Shown here: one piece after another, positions 22,388-33,823 of the stretch
Layout of the letters: each line of letters opens with the position of its first letter
Numbering within the stretch: position 1 is the first letter of the stretch
Assembly: GCA_014529385.2 (NCBI GenBank)
Contig: CM043955.1
Location: 137,817,108 to 137,881,107, forward strand
Length of the DNA: 64,000 nucleotides
Origin: Adiantum capillus-veneris
Lineage: Eukaryota > Streptophyta > Polypodiopsida > Polypodiales > Pteridaceae
Direction of reading: 5' to 3'
Made by a program: the position numbers and the translations under genes
The notes under the pieces: model-generated
What the model was told of the DNA's origin: nothing
Database searches by the model: none
Seen by the model: only the letters and a program-made list of their open reading frames with translations

Positions 22388-25279
22388 TTAGTGACTCGCG
22401 TAGTATCCATTTGATCCTTGTTGCACTCTGCATCGCCGCCATGCAGCATGCTTGGTGGGACCTTGCGACATTTGCCACTTGTTGCTATGCTCTTGACGAC
22501 TCCATTTCCGCACTTCAATAGAAATCTTGGATTGTCGTGCACGCTCCATTGTGAGCTTACGAGCAAATGTTGTGTGAAAAAATCAATTGAACATCTCCTC
22601 CAAATAATTGGATTGCACCATTCCACCACCATGTCGAGTATTTTTGAAGTACACTCCCCTTGCTCGATAATGGGACTTCTCCATGCCTTGAGTGCTAAAA
22701 ATTTCAAGCGATCCATACTTGTGCATAAAAAATGCACCATGCGCAAACAAGATATGCTGTTCACATGAGTAAACGATCCACATTATTAAATAAAAACAAT
22801 CCCTTGTAATGAATACACCATGTAAAATGACTTACCATGTAATGTGTGATGTTATTTTCACCCCAAGAAAGGGTGAAGACCTTGGTAAAATCCGCCAAGG
22901 CTTCTTGAAATGATTGGCGTTGTTATTCTGTTGTGCTGTTAAGGCCCATGAGCTTGACCATTTTATCAAAATGTGCCCAAACTTGCTTGCGCTTGTTTGC
23001 AAGCTCGCCATTTGAATCATTGTCGGTAGTAGCTTTGCATAACTCCTTCCAAAGCTCCCAAAGGTTACCTGCCTGCTGGTTGGAGCTGTTTTGAGCATCA
23101 TATCGACTTGGCTTTCCTTGGGAAACTTTCTTCAAAAAGTGTCTAGCTTTTTGTCCACTCATTGACACTTGTTGAGCAATTTCATGGGCCTCCCCTGTGT
23201 TTTTTGTAGCAACGATAGACACATTTCCACCGTGACAGCCAATGGAATTCAAGAGTACCTCCACTCTTTCGATCACTTCCTGGGACTTTTCCAACGGTTT
23301 CATTGTGAAAGCATAGTCAATGTGGAGCTTCAATAGCCTATCAAAAATGCGCATGAATGCGTGTAATGTACAAAAATGTACATTCGATAGAGAAAATCGA
23401 AAGATTGGATTCCAAGCGTGGTCCTCTTGATCACGGTATGGGGCATTGAGCATGGGACATCTCAGAATATACGCTTCCCATTCTCTACCTTCATCTCCGA
23501 CATCACGACAATCTAACCCTTGTTCTCCATGCCCTTGCCATGGAAGCATGGAACCGGCCTTTGCAGTTCTCTTATGTGATTTGTTTCCATTAGGTTTGTA
23601 CCCTCGAGTGCAAAATCCCCAAGAAAACACTTTATGGTCTTCAAATCCCCACCTAAGTGCCACTCCACATCATAACTACCAAAACCCTCAATCTCCAACT
23701 TCTGACCTGCAATTTGGGAGTGTATTACTTCTGTGATCCATGGAGTTCTCTCAAAAATCCATGAAAGTACTCCATTGGTCTCTTTGGGCACCTCAATAGC
23801 ATCCAACCACCAAATGTATTTCTCTGATTGCACGCTAAAAGATGGGGTTGGAAATGGCTCGATTGAATCCCTTCGCTTGGTTTGCAGAAGGGTCTCGTTC
23901 ATTAGAGTGACACTTAGCCTCTCTAACCTTCGGCCTTTCACTATTTGACACTCATCGAGTTTCAGCACAAAAGTGACTTTTGTGCCAAGCACTACAAAAT
24001 AAATAGTGCTAAGACCTTAAACTTCAGAGTTATAATAAGAATAATACCAAAGAAAAAAGTAAAGTGTGTCACCTTCTTCAAGTAACTCATAAAATCTAAG
24101 CATGGCTTCTTGAAGCCTTCTAAGATCCACGAAAATATTGTTCCACATTGTGTAAGGAAAGCCCTTCTCCGAAGGTCTTATGGATTGTTTCTCACCTTTT
24201 CTCCTTGTCTTTGTTGCGCACGAAGCATAAAGGGAAGTTGGCATTGTGTCCTCAATGTGTAGGTATGTCCCAATGCGGGAGAACACATATTCGTTTGTGG
24301 CCTTCTTTGCCAGCTTGACCTTGTGAGAAACGGGAAATAGGTTTTCCACAATGCCATGTTCTTTGAGGGCATCCTTTAGGAGTTGGAAAATAGCCTGATA
24401 GGCTTTGGTGCTGATTCCAGTCTCATCACAAGCTTGTTGAACGTCATCATCACTAACCACATTTCTTAATTTACACATAAGGTCCTTGGTGACTGCATCC
24501 TTAATGTGCTTACCTCCAGGTGATTGTAAGATAGAAATCACGTCCTGGGTATTGAGACAACTAGTGAGAAGGTTGACTCGATCATCTTGGCTTGTTCCAC
24601 TTCATGCCTCCTGGATGAAGTTTCTAGCAACAAATAAACATAAATGTTAGAAAATAGTGTGAAGTAAGAATGCATCATGCAAGTAAAAACCAAATCACCT
24701 TGTGGATGTAACTCGTCGTTTGCGTGCTCCTCCTGAACGTGCAAGAGTTTCAATGGATGAATACGTGCGTTTGCGTTCCCTTGCACCAAGGGGTGTTTCT
24801 TTCAAGTATGTGATGGTGTTGATAAGCTTCTGGATGTGGGACTCCTTTTCTTGCATTTGTTGTTCAAGAGTTTTAACTACCCTCTCCAAAGAGGCAACAC
24901 TCTCTTGTAATGCCGTCGTCTTGAGGTGAAGAGCTTGACATTCGTGCATCCACATATGCAAAAAAGCACTTGCACCCATACACAACCGCTTGCAATAGCC
25001 TAACAAACCTGCTTCTCCCCTCCCAAGAAATTGAAGAAATGTGGAAAGGCTATGAAATGGTGGATGGAAGCGGCTTATAGGATCGTAAGGGTACAAATGG
25101 CCATCCACCCAAATGTCAACATTGGTCTCACAAGCGGTGCGACGTTCCTGTGATGACTTTTGATCACCTTCACTAGTGGTCTTCGGTGCAAATGCCGTGG
25201 GTAATCGAATATGTATGCTTTTGGTGTGCGGAGTACGTGGTGGTGGAAGCAAACCATTTGTGATATCCGTGAGCACCAT
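22388..25279 (-). pseudogene. Gene A of element 1: four-exon transposase-like protein
   Basis: About 876 codons. Exon 1 25279-24699 (ATG in CCATGG context), exon 2 24599-24073, exon 3 23991-22836, exon 4 22756-22388; all introns are GT-AG and phases agree at each join (the exon 2 acceptor is the least certain). Residues 51-100 (VDIWVDGHLY ... GLLGY) are conserved with element 2. A coiled coil spans about 113-160 and a basic patch ARKRRV about 185-190. Later blocks are LDECQIVKGRRLERLSVTLM, EWHLGGDLKTIKC, VHFCTLHAFMRIFDRLLKLH, GCHGGNVSIV and, in exon 4, KYGSLEIFSTQGMEKSHY followed by NTRHGGG. The H-x-C-x-x-x-H and HGG motifs and the multi-copy distribution suggest a transposase, but no DDE triad is proven. 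Breaks are one frameshift near 23640, a TAA at 22923-22925 and a TGA at 22583-22585. Confidence 0.65.
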
Positions 25280-25299
25280 GGAAGCTGTTGCATGAGGAA

Positions 25300-25490
25300 G
25301 AAAATGATGAAAAGATAGAGGGGGAAGGGTAGAGAGGTTGAGGAAGATGGGAGGAGAGAAGGAGGGAGGGGGGGGAGGGAGAGATTGGGGAGGAGGAGGA
25401 AGGTAGGGGCAGGGAGGGAGAGGAGAGGGAGAGAGAGAGAGAGAGAGGAGGGAGGAGGGAGGAGAGAAAAGGAGGAGAGAACAAAATGTT
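25300..25490. repeat. GA-rich low-complexity tract upstream of gene A
   Basis: About 190 bp of G/A-rich sequence ending in a GA dinucleotide run (about 25428-25447). It occupies the presumed leader or promoter of gene A, where read as mRNA it is pyrimidine-rich. Confidence 0.8.
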
Positions 25491-25883
25491 TATTACTTTT
25501 TGGGGAAAAAGAGTTTTGAAAAAATGGACTTTCTAAGCTTGTGGGTTAGAAAATGGGTCAAAAAATGATTTTTGGATATGTATATATGTTGGGAGGGAGT
25601 TTTAAGTTAGAAACAAGTAAAAATGATTTTTTTTTCAAAAAGTCAAATTTTGTCTCTTTGTGACCCACGTTTTTGCTAATGTGGACACACCGCTATGCTT
25701 CCTTCACTTTAAAAAAAGCTAGAGAGAGAAAGTAACCCTTTAGGTCCACATCCTACATTTGACTAAAAAAAAGGCTAGAAAAGCCTACTCAAAACTACCT
25801 TCTTCAATGCCCTTGCCCCCTAAACCCCACATAACATTAGCCTTAATCCCTAAAAATTAGGATTCCTTACAAGGCCCATGCAA
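25491..25883. other. Subterminal non-coding region of element 1
   Basis: AT-rich with poly-A and poly-T runs, no ORF. It lies between the gene A promoter tract and the right terminal repeat. Near 25840 an inverted copy of GGGATTAAGG corresponds to the left subterminal region. Confidence 0.5.
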
Positions 25884-25903
25884 GGTTCATATTTCTCCTA
25901 ATG
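25884..25903 (-). repeat. Right terminal inverted repeat of element 1
   Basis: Reverse complement reads CATTAGGAGAAATATGAACC, one mismatch to the left end. Confidence 0.85.
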
Positions 25904-25904
25904 A

Positions 25905-25921
25905 TTTCAAGAGAGAGGTAA
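25905..25921 (+). promoter_or_regulatory. Polypurine tract of the chromovirus
   Basis: TTTCAAGAGAGAGGTAA immediately precedes the 3' LTR. The same sequence precedes the LTR of the minus-strand copy (63411-63427). It primes plus-strand DNA synthesis in LTR elements. Confidence 0.8.
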
Positions 25922-27576
25922 TGTCATAAAATCTAATATCTAATATCTAGCCAACCCAAATGATTTTTTCATATTAAATTGATCACTTAATGTGGGAGAA
26001 TAAACGGGAACAAGTGTTAAGATATAGACATGTGCTTATAGATCTATTTCAACACTAGGCCAATGGTAAAGGGGCCCAAATGAGAGATGGTCTATCAAAG
26101 AGCAAGGCTAACAAATGGAGCATAAGACCTTAGGGTTAGCTTCATTGAAGACCTCCAATAATGTGTGTAAAAGGCCTTTGACCTTAGGTAAGCTGGGGCT
26201 GAGCTTGAGGCGCGGGAACCCGACCCAACTTGAGGTGCTTGTCCTGCTTGTCATGCTTGATGACTAAGGTGCTTGAGGTGCTTGATGATTGAGGTTCTTG
26301 AGATGCTTGAGGTGCTTAATTATTGAGATTCTTGAGGTTCTTGACATGCTTGAGATGCTAGGGTTGCACTTGAGGTGAGAACCCAGAGGTGAGAACCCAG
26401 CCCAAGCTTAAAGTGCTTATGAGCCAAGCTTATGGTGGGAACTGGGCCTATGCATGAGGGGCTTGAGGTGTCAAAAAGTCAAAGATTCAATCCCTACAAG
26501 GAGGGGGCGAGCCCTGTATGAGGGGGGATGAGAGAGAATACCCACACACTCACACAAGGCATGCATGGTACAAAGAAAGCAAAAGGGACACTTGTCAAGT
26601 TCCTCCTCATGTTGCCCTCATGGTGTGCTTGAAGCCTATTGGTTGGCCACCCAAGGGGTCCAATAATAATTTAGGAGATTGAATTAATTGATTTAGCATT
26701 TATCTAGCCCTCTCTCTCAAAGGGGAAAGAGGGACACTTGTCTCAAGGCTACCCTTGCTGCTTGTAATGCCTCTTGCTTGTGATTGGCTAGGCCTGGAGG
26801 TGTCCAATGAGCTTCAAGCATGAGCTACAAGGGGGGGTCGACCCAAGCAAGCTAGGGGGTTGCTTAGGGGGTATACTCACCCACAAACACTCACAAACAC
26901 TCTCATTGTGTGCTATGCAAAGTGCAAGAGCTCCCTCTCCTTCTCCAAGCAAGTAGAGGTTGAGAGCCTACACCAACACTCTTGGATATGGAGTGCAAAT
27001 CCAACCAAGAGCCATGCTTCAATGCTTGAGCTTGCCATCTCCTTCTTCTTCATTACTATGCTATTATGTATGCTAGCAGCAAGAGTTATGATAAGTGAGG
27101 AACTAATTCTTTCTCCTACGAAATGTTTCTTCTTCCTCTTCCCTACCCTCATTCCTTGCTAGCTCTCTCCACCTTCGAAGGTGTTTGAGGTCTTGGGACT
27201 GAGGCTTGGGATAGTTAAAGCTTTCTTCAAGTTTATGTTATGTTTGTGATGCATGAAGCTTTCCATCTTCATTGCATCACCTAGGTCACAAGGAACACAA
27301 AGATTGTATTGTAACAAGTCTCTCTTAATGGGAGAAATCATAATACAAATGCCTATTGGAGGGGGGACCGGCTCCACATAAATCCGGTCCTCAATTGTTG
27401 TCATGTTCTCTAGATTCTCTCTCTTGCAGAAGTATTGTTCATTCCAAGTTAACTAATTGCTATGATTATGTTGCTATCTTCAACTATGTTCACCCGCTAT
27501 GCTCACAAAGTCATTTCTCAAAAGTATTTTCATTAATTTCCGCTACTCTCAAGTTAAATAGGCCAATTCCATTACA
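25922..27576 (+). repeat. 3' LTR of the chromovirus (1655 bp)
   Basis: Same ends as the 5' LTR (TGTCATAAAA ... CCATTACA). It is 55 bp longer, chiefly through extra degenerate GAGGTGCTTG-type units and a short duplication (GAGAACCCAGAGGTGAGAAC) at about 26270-26400. It is followed by the CAACC target duplication. Confidence 0.95.
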
Positions 27577-27581
27577 CAACC

Positions 27582-27781
27582 TTTTTGTTAGGTTTGTCTG
27601 CAGCTTTGTCTTCAAGGTTGGTCTTTAGCTTCGGAAGAGCGTTGGCATTGATGACACTCCCCCCTTCCTTGAGTAATTTATATCTACCATGTTGTTGATA
27701 CGTGACTTGATCTTTGATTATCAAGGCCACTTTTCTTCTTGTTCGTGCATTCGTCTCTTTGTTGCCAGTCTTAGCCGCCAT
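27582..27781 (-). pseudogene. 3' coding end of the interrupted minus-strand LTR element
   Basis: The minus-strand frame beginning at 27781 (MAAKTGNKETNARTRRK) is basic and ends against the chromovirus at ADKPNKK. If the chromovirus and one CAACC copy are removed, the frame continues into 9126-9083 as VAHGRVKGRHELGKGG and reaches the polypurine tract and LTR at 9082. The same arrangement (a GTCAAGGGACGACAC phrase, then a purine tract, then TGTTA) occurs at 52404-52441, so the two elements may belong to related families. The product itself is not recognised. Confidence 0.5.
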
Positions 27782-30176
27782 AAAGATGGATGTTGATGTG
27801 TCTGAGCTTGTAGAACTGATCCTCTTTGTGGCGTGACTTTATGATGGGTTTGCTTTCAAAGGTTTACTTCAATTTTAATTTTTTGCAATAGGTATCCAAT
27901 GTTGAAGCAATGCGTGAGCTACATATGATTACTAGCTCGTTTTCTTGTCATTGTAGGCCATTCTTAATTTTTCCATTGCTTGCTGAAGCTTTGTTGTTGT
28001 CCTTGAATGGAAGATGTGCTCTTGAATAAGTACAATGGGATATGCACTTGAAGCTCCAAGTCTAGACGATTGATTTGGGTAGCCATTTCCTTATTGCTGA
28101 TGTAGAAGAAATATATACAAGATGATGATGATGAGGGTTTCTAGATTAGGGTCTAAAACTTGGATGACCAAAGGAAAAAAACGCGGTGGAAAAAAAGTGC
28201 CTTTGGTATACGCTCTTATTGGACTTGAGCAATTCCACTTTAAGTACCTGTCATGTAAGGTGAATTCTTGGGAGAAACAAAGGAAGAGTGTTTAATGCAA
28301 GTGCCAATTATGGGACTCTCTATATGCATACGAGAAATTTGTCAAACAAAAGCATGTAGTGTAAGATATGGAGTTGATGGGTGCTTCAAGGAACAAATTT
28401 AGCACATGTAACATCAAAGGACGTTGCAATAGCTTCCCCGTTTTTGAAAAGGGTTTTTGTTGTACTGTGCTTAGTGCGTGAGTGCCTTTTGGACTTCCTC
28501 CTTTACTTCACCACACATAATTTACATAGACTTTGATTATACTCACCTATACTAGCATGAGCAACACAACATAATTATGCTCAACTCTTGCAACTTGAGC
28601 AATACCTAAACTAGCTACAATGATTAGACCACAAATAATATTACCTGAAGCTTTGGGACTATTGCTTCGCTCATTTAGTGGATTAGCTGTCCGACTTTGA
28701 CTTTTATGCCATGTATTTTTAATGGCGACTTGGACTTACCTGTTCAAGGCCAGAAACCCAATTTCATAAGTTCTAAAAATTTAAGCCTCTTCCATTGTAT
28801 TGGTCTTTGGATGCCACCTTTTTGTCTAGTAGGTTAGCATATTTTGGCTCCTCTTGACTTGCTTGTCGTATGTTGACGTTGCTTTGTGAAACAAGTCCTT
28901 TGGCTCTTGTAGGGACTAATGTAGCCTTTGTGTTATTTCCCATGAGAAGCGAATGGGTTAAAAAAACTTGGTATATCTATCACATACCTATTGAGGGATT
29001 TTTCAAAGAAGTTTGGGCTTGGCCCTTAGCAACGATTTGATTTACTTTTAAAAGAAAATAGAAAAAAATTGTCCATCCGCATAAATTAATCATAGAAGAT
29101 GGCAATGGAAAGACACCTTTATACCTTCATTTAGCTCTGTACCATTTTTTATCAACGCATATTGAGTGTTAGTCATAATTCCCTGAAACCATTTTCTATG
29201 TAGATAACTAACATAGTATTGGAGAATTTTTTACAAAAGTCTCAAAAAGCCACAAAAGTGGTTAATTTTTTACAGGACTAATGTTAAAGATCGATGGTCA
29301 ATTGGGGCACTCAAATGCTTGTTGATTATAGAATGTGTATCAAATGTTTGTGCAAGCACTAGGGATAGGCCTAATCGCATTTTGAGCCAAATTTGAACTT
29401 TTGTGCTTAATTTTTGAGTATGTGCATTGCTTGATTATGTCAAAATACTCTTAATTTTTGAGGAATTGAGAATGCATACATTCATTTATGCTTGATCGAG
29501 TGTGCAATTTTAGCATTGAAATGAGAAATTGATGGATTAATTGCATAAAATTTTTGTCTATATTTGGGTGTGTATGCCAATCAATGGCATGTGCAAGCCA
29601 ATATGTGAAGAAATAATTGGTATTTTTTACCAATTATGATGATGAATTAGCCAAATATTTGATGTATGTATCACAAGATTGGTTCAAAGATTGAGATAGA
29701 TCGCTAAGATTTTTTGTGTGTTGCCATGCTAATGATTGATCAATGCGATGAACATGCCAATGTTACATTGATGTGTATGCGTAACTGTACCCAAAGTTCA
29801 AGTATGTGTGTCATCACAAACCAAAATGACAAATCCAATTGGGTTTGGATGATTTGAGCAATTTGGAGATGAGAAATTAATTTTTTGCAAGGATTACAAA
29901 GTGCAGGTTTGAATTGGCTAAGGGGAATTTGATCAACCCATTGATGTGTATTCATTTCAATTGATGGATTTGAAACCAATTTGTGTGCATGAAATCATTC
30001 CAATTCAATGTATGTATCCTTCTAATTTCCAATTGGAAGGATAAGGGATCAAAGATGGATTAAATATGGTGTACAAATTAATGAACAATCACCTCAATTC
30101 TTTGTTGCGTGATACACATGCATACGTATTAAATTACATTTCAATGTGTGGTTACAAACAAATTTGAAATGAGATC
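27782..30176. other. AT-rich sequence without supported genes
   Basis: Probably a continuation of the interrupted minus-strand element or older debris. No domain could be read in any frame. From about 29400 to 30170 phrases such as TGTGTATGC and AATTGATGG recur irregularly, possibly a decayed satellite, but no fixed period was found. Confidence 0.3.
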
Positions 30177-30218
30177 CATTAGGAGAACTTTGGACTCACT
30201 TTTGGGCCCTGTAAGAAG

Positions 30219-30678
30219 CATTAGGAAAAGTTTGGATTCAAAAATGGGCCTTGTAAGAATTGTTGATGTGGCATAGCTTTCAAAAAGTGGGGATCGGTAA
30301 ATTTTTTGTAAATAAGATCCAAACTTGTCGGAGGTTGGATATTTGGAATCTACTCTTCAAATGCTATCTATTGATATATAGCATGCATGTACCAGACATT
30401 GCCTTCATGTAGATCTAGAAAAAGGTGATTTTAGATTACCGTAACGGTAACAAAACCTGGCTAATTGAAAAAAAATGGCATAACTTTCATAGAAGTCATC
30501 CAAACTTTTCGGACCTTGGCTCTTTAGAATCCATTTTTCAAGAACTTTCCAATGATAGGTCATATCATGGGGTTCTAAGCAATATTTAGAGGGGTCTACC
30601 GGGTTGCTTTCTTTTGTACAACTTTGATGATGTGGCACTCTTAAAAGGCCCAAAAATGAGTTCAAAATTTTTCTAATG
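30219..30678. mobile_element. 460-bp MITE related to elements 1 and 2
   Basis: Left end CATTAGGAAAAGTTTGGATT and reverse-complemented right end CATTAGAAAAATTTTGAACT form an imperfect inverted repeat of about 35 bp, both reaching GGGCCTT. It sits 42 bp inside the left end of element 2 and has no coding capacity. It is probably a non-autonomous derivative that uses the same transposase. Confidence 0.7.
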
Positions 30679-31013
30679 TTCCACGTCATCTTAGAGAGAG
30701 AAAATGAAAATGTTAGATAATATATTTTAGGCGATGCTTTTTTGCAGCAAAAAACAACGAAAATGACATTCATTGTTTGATAGTTGCCATCTTCTTTTCT
30801 TGTCTTTCTTTCTCTTGTCAAGAATTGAAAGAACCGTATGACTAATGATTTGAAACACCAACTTACAAGTGTTCCCTCCAAAAACATAAGCTACAAGAAC
30901 TCTATCAACTCTAAACATGGGACTATAGTGATTTCAAAGTGCTAGCTTCCATGCCTTCGCTACCAAAACTTGAGATATTACGTTAGTCATAGGAATGGAC
31001 AACACTTCTTTTA

Positions 31014-33640
31014 TTGATGAACATCAATTTGAACTTGCAATCCCCGGAACCTTTATCTTCAACACTTACCCGAAGAAAGAACACACATCATCTTTATGTT
31101 GATTTATTGCAAGCATACGCACCATTGAAGAAACATCAAAATGTGTCTTTCTTATCCCAACGGGAGAAAGAACTTAGAAGGATAAATAAGAAACATCATT
31201 TGGATTTGTGGAGCGATGGGTCTATTTACCTAAAGGATCCTACAACAAATGCACCACCTCCCTTTGCTAATATCACTAATCTTTTACATTTCAAAGATGA
31301 TGGCAAGGATGGGCTACTTGGATACACTGAACATTTGGAAATGCAAAGATTGAATGCGGAAAAGCAAATAAACCTCCTAGCGATGGAGAACATGCAGCTG
31401 AAGAAACTTAATGAAGCATGCGCTCAAAAGATTCCATCAAACAGAGAGACAATCCAAATCCTTGAGAATAAGATCACAAGTTTGCGTATGAAAGACACCG
31501 TGCTTGGGAGTTGGAAAAGGAAACGAGATCTATGTAACATAGAGAATATGAAGATTGGTAGTGGTGGCCTGAAAAAACAAATACGAGCTTTAAGGTAAGT
31601 TAAAGTTCGGTTCTCCTTTTGTATCATATATATGCTTTACACTTTCTTATTACTGATCATGATGCATGGTGCTTTCTTTGTAGGACTTTGCTATATCCAA
31701 ACTCAAATGGAGTAGGTTCTAATGTCGGTGTGCATTACAGATGTCTAGTTCCAAAACATGTAGTTGAAGAGATGACAACTTAGAAGAATTTGATAAATTG
31801 AAAGGCTCCTTACCTCCTTCATGCAGGAGAATCAGTTGGAGCCAATGGAAGTGCAAGCAATACTTGATGAGAAGGGCATCTCGCAGATGGGATACATGGC
31901 TCTCTTCAAAGCATTAGCTAAAAAGTCTCAAAATAAATTACAGAGAGGATCATTGCTTCCAAAGCCATCACATGTAAATACTGCACGTCGACACGTAAAT
32001 GATGAGGTGTTTGAGAAACTTGGATCACCGTTCCATATTGAAGCAACATTCATAGGCAAGGGGGGAAGAGAGGTACAATATAATGAGCATAACAACCTTT
32101 TTGCTGAACTTGAAGCATTGCAAAGGTATGCAATTCACTTCTTTGATATGAGTCAAGAGGAGTGCAATGGGGTTCTCAAGTTTTCTTTGAAGCTCAACGA
32201 GTGTGAGGTCCTGAAGAACAAGAAGCTAGAGAGAGTCACCATTACCCTTATGAAAAGAGATTTGGATCCATTAATAACCAAAGAGGACCCACGATATGTC
32301 AACATGTAGTCAAAAAATAATATTTTGACGTTAGGTTCATTTGAGGTACACTTGATTTAATTTATAATAACAAAAATATTGCATGTATGGTTCTTGGTTT
32401 ATGTTCCTTTTTTTTACATATAGGTTGATAAAGAAATTTTGAAATCCTTCATTGAGTTTTAAGTTAAACCCAGATTTCTTCTATCATCAGTGACCAAAGA
32501 AATGGAGGTGTGCTTTCAGTGGAAGGATTTGGTGACTACAAAGTTGAATGGCACATGGCAGGTGACTTAGACTCTTAAGTGCATGTACAACATAACACAT
32601 GGTGCATCTGTGGCAAATCCATGTTTGTATTGCATGGCCAATCCACAATCTCTTGATAATGTGCAATGGAGTAGAGTACCCACATACATCTTCAAGATTA
32701 ATCTTTTTGGCTAGTGCTCGACATTCCTATGTGTAGAGTTCACGTTTGTACACTCCATGCACTCTGCATAATAATTGAAAAGGTCGTTCATTTGTACATA
32801 TGTTTTGCATGGACCTTAAAGCTGGTGAGTCAGTTAAAAAGATTCATTAAATCCTTAGAGGAAGTGCTCTCAGACATTGGTTTGCATGGAGGCAATGTCA
32901 AAATCGAAGAGGACCCTAAGATGTCTCAAGGTCATTACAAGGTACCAAGGAAAGTGTCGATAGGTAGCATGAAGGCCAAAAGGTTTCTTGGGTTTAGCCT
33001 GGAAGATTCTAATAGTGAGGAGAAGAGAATCCTGTTCAACAAATGGAAACATTTACATAGAGTGGTTAAAGACAATGCTGGTGGTGGGGCAATCCAAAAT
33101 CACAAGGCAAACGTGTGGAAATCACTTGATAAAATCTTCCACTACGTTGAATAGCATTCGTGGGACAAATGTAAGCTCACATCATTTCAAAGTAGCCTTG
33201 CTGGATTGGAAGAAGGCATACCTGGTAGGGTGGGGTGGGCAACATATCACTCATTACATGGTGAGTTACCATGTTCCATATGCAAACCACATATGCTCCA
33301 TAAATCCCTACTCTACTCACCATTTTGTTTTATTCCTATGCAACAAATACTGTTCAACCATGGTCCTTATTTTGTCAAAACATATGGCTTGTTGTCAATA
33401 TGGTCCACACAAGGCATGGAGAAGATGCACTAAATGGCAAGAGAAGGTTACTTTAAGAACACTAGACACGGTGGAGGAAAAGATAGAGACAACAACCTAT
33501 TAGAGTTACACCAATGGACTTATAGACGACTTATACATAGAGCAAGGTAGAAAGAGCTTCTTAAGAGTTCAAAAACTACACATCCTTTGCAACTCATCCA
33601 CAAAGAGAGGAAGCAAAGGGCTTAGGGAAAGTCAAATGCG
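31014..33640 (+). pseudogene. Gene A of element 2: transposase-like, decayed
   Basis: Exon 1 31014-31594 is 581 nt, exactly the length of exon 1 in element 1, and ends at a GTAAGT donor in the same phase. It keeps DLWSDGSIYLKD and DGLLGY, a coiled-coil stretch and a basic end. A GT-AG intron follows (acceptor at 31682-31683). The frame 31821-32309 matches exon 2 (DEKGISQMGYMALFKAL) and runs without the second intron into LNECEVLKNKKLERVTITLM. At 32450-32700 the frame is broken but NPCLYCM can be read. The frame 32714-33154 has VHVCTLHALCIIIEKVVHLY, GLHGGNV and KVSIGSMKAKRFLG. The frame 33206-33433 has YGLLSIWSTQGMEK, and frameshifted codons to about 33640 match the C-terminus. Several stops and shifts make it non-functional. 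Confidence 0.75.
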
Positions 33641-33823
33641 GTAGAGCGCCATGTGAGGTGGTGACAGTCAGTAGTCCGAAGTGGGAGAAGATGGGCCTGA
33701 TCCCGTCTTTTTTATTCTCTTCGTTGTACCCCCTTCTTCCTCACTGTGTACCTCTTCGACATGCACACCTCTTAGCCAAACTCTTTCCTTTGTTGATGGC
33801 AGCATCCTTGTGGGAATCAAGCA

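Larger units (their letters stand above)
16252..25903. mobile_element. DNA transposon 'element 1' carrying a histone H3-like gene
   Basis: The left end CATTAGGAAAAATATGAACC and the reverse-complemented right end CATTAGGAGAAATATGAACC differ at one base. A weaker inverted match continues inward (GGGATTAAGG near 16290 and near 25840). The matching site in the other chromovirus copy (near 63425-63440) reads straight through without it. Depending on where the ends are drawn, the target duplication is 1 to 4 bp (at most ATGA, 16248-16251 and 25901-25904). The element encodes genes B and C on the plus strand, the H3-like gene and gene A on the minus strand, and a hairpin cluster in the middle. I cannot place it in a named superfamily. 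The insert is retained within a retroelement but has its own ends, introns and promoters, so it is not gene capture by the retroelement. Confidence 0.85.
9132..27576 (+). mobile_element. Complete chromovirus (Ty3/gypsy), 18.4 kb with insert
   Basis: Two long LTRs bound a gag-pol region with protease, reverse transcriptase, RNase H, integrase and chromodomain. The primer-binding site matches initiator Met-tRNA, and 5-bp target duplications flank the whole. Without the 9.65-kb DNA transposon at 16252-25903 the element would be about 8.8 kb, normal for the group. It inserted into a minus-strand LTR element, and its own gag-pol carries six in-frame stops and two apparent frameshifts, so it cannot move on its own. 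A second copy of the same family enters the window at 61833-64000 on the minus strand. Confidence 0.95.

Noticed and set aside
16252-25903. Genes A, B, C and H3-like as host genes captured by the chromovirus
   Set aside because: Introns, opposing strands, independent promoters and precise terminal inverted repeats with an empty site point to a separate DNA transposon.
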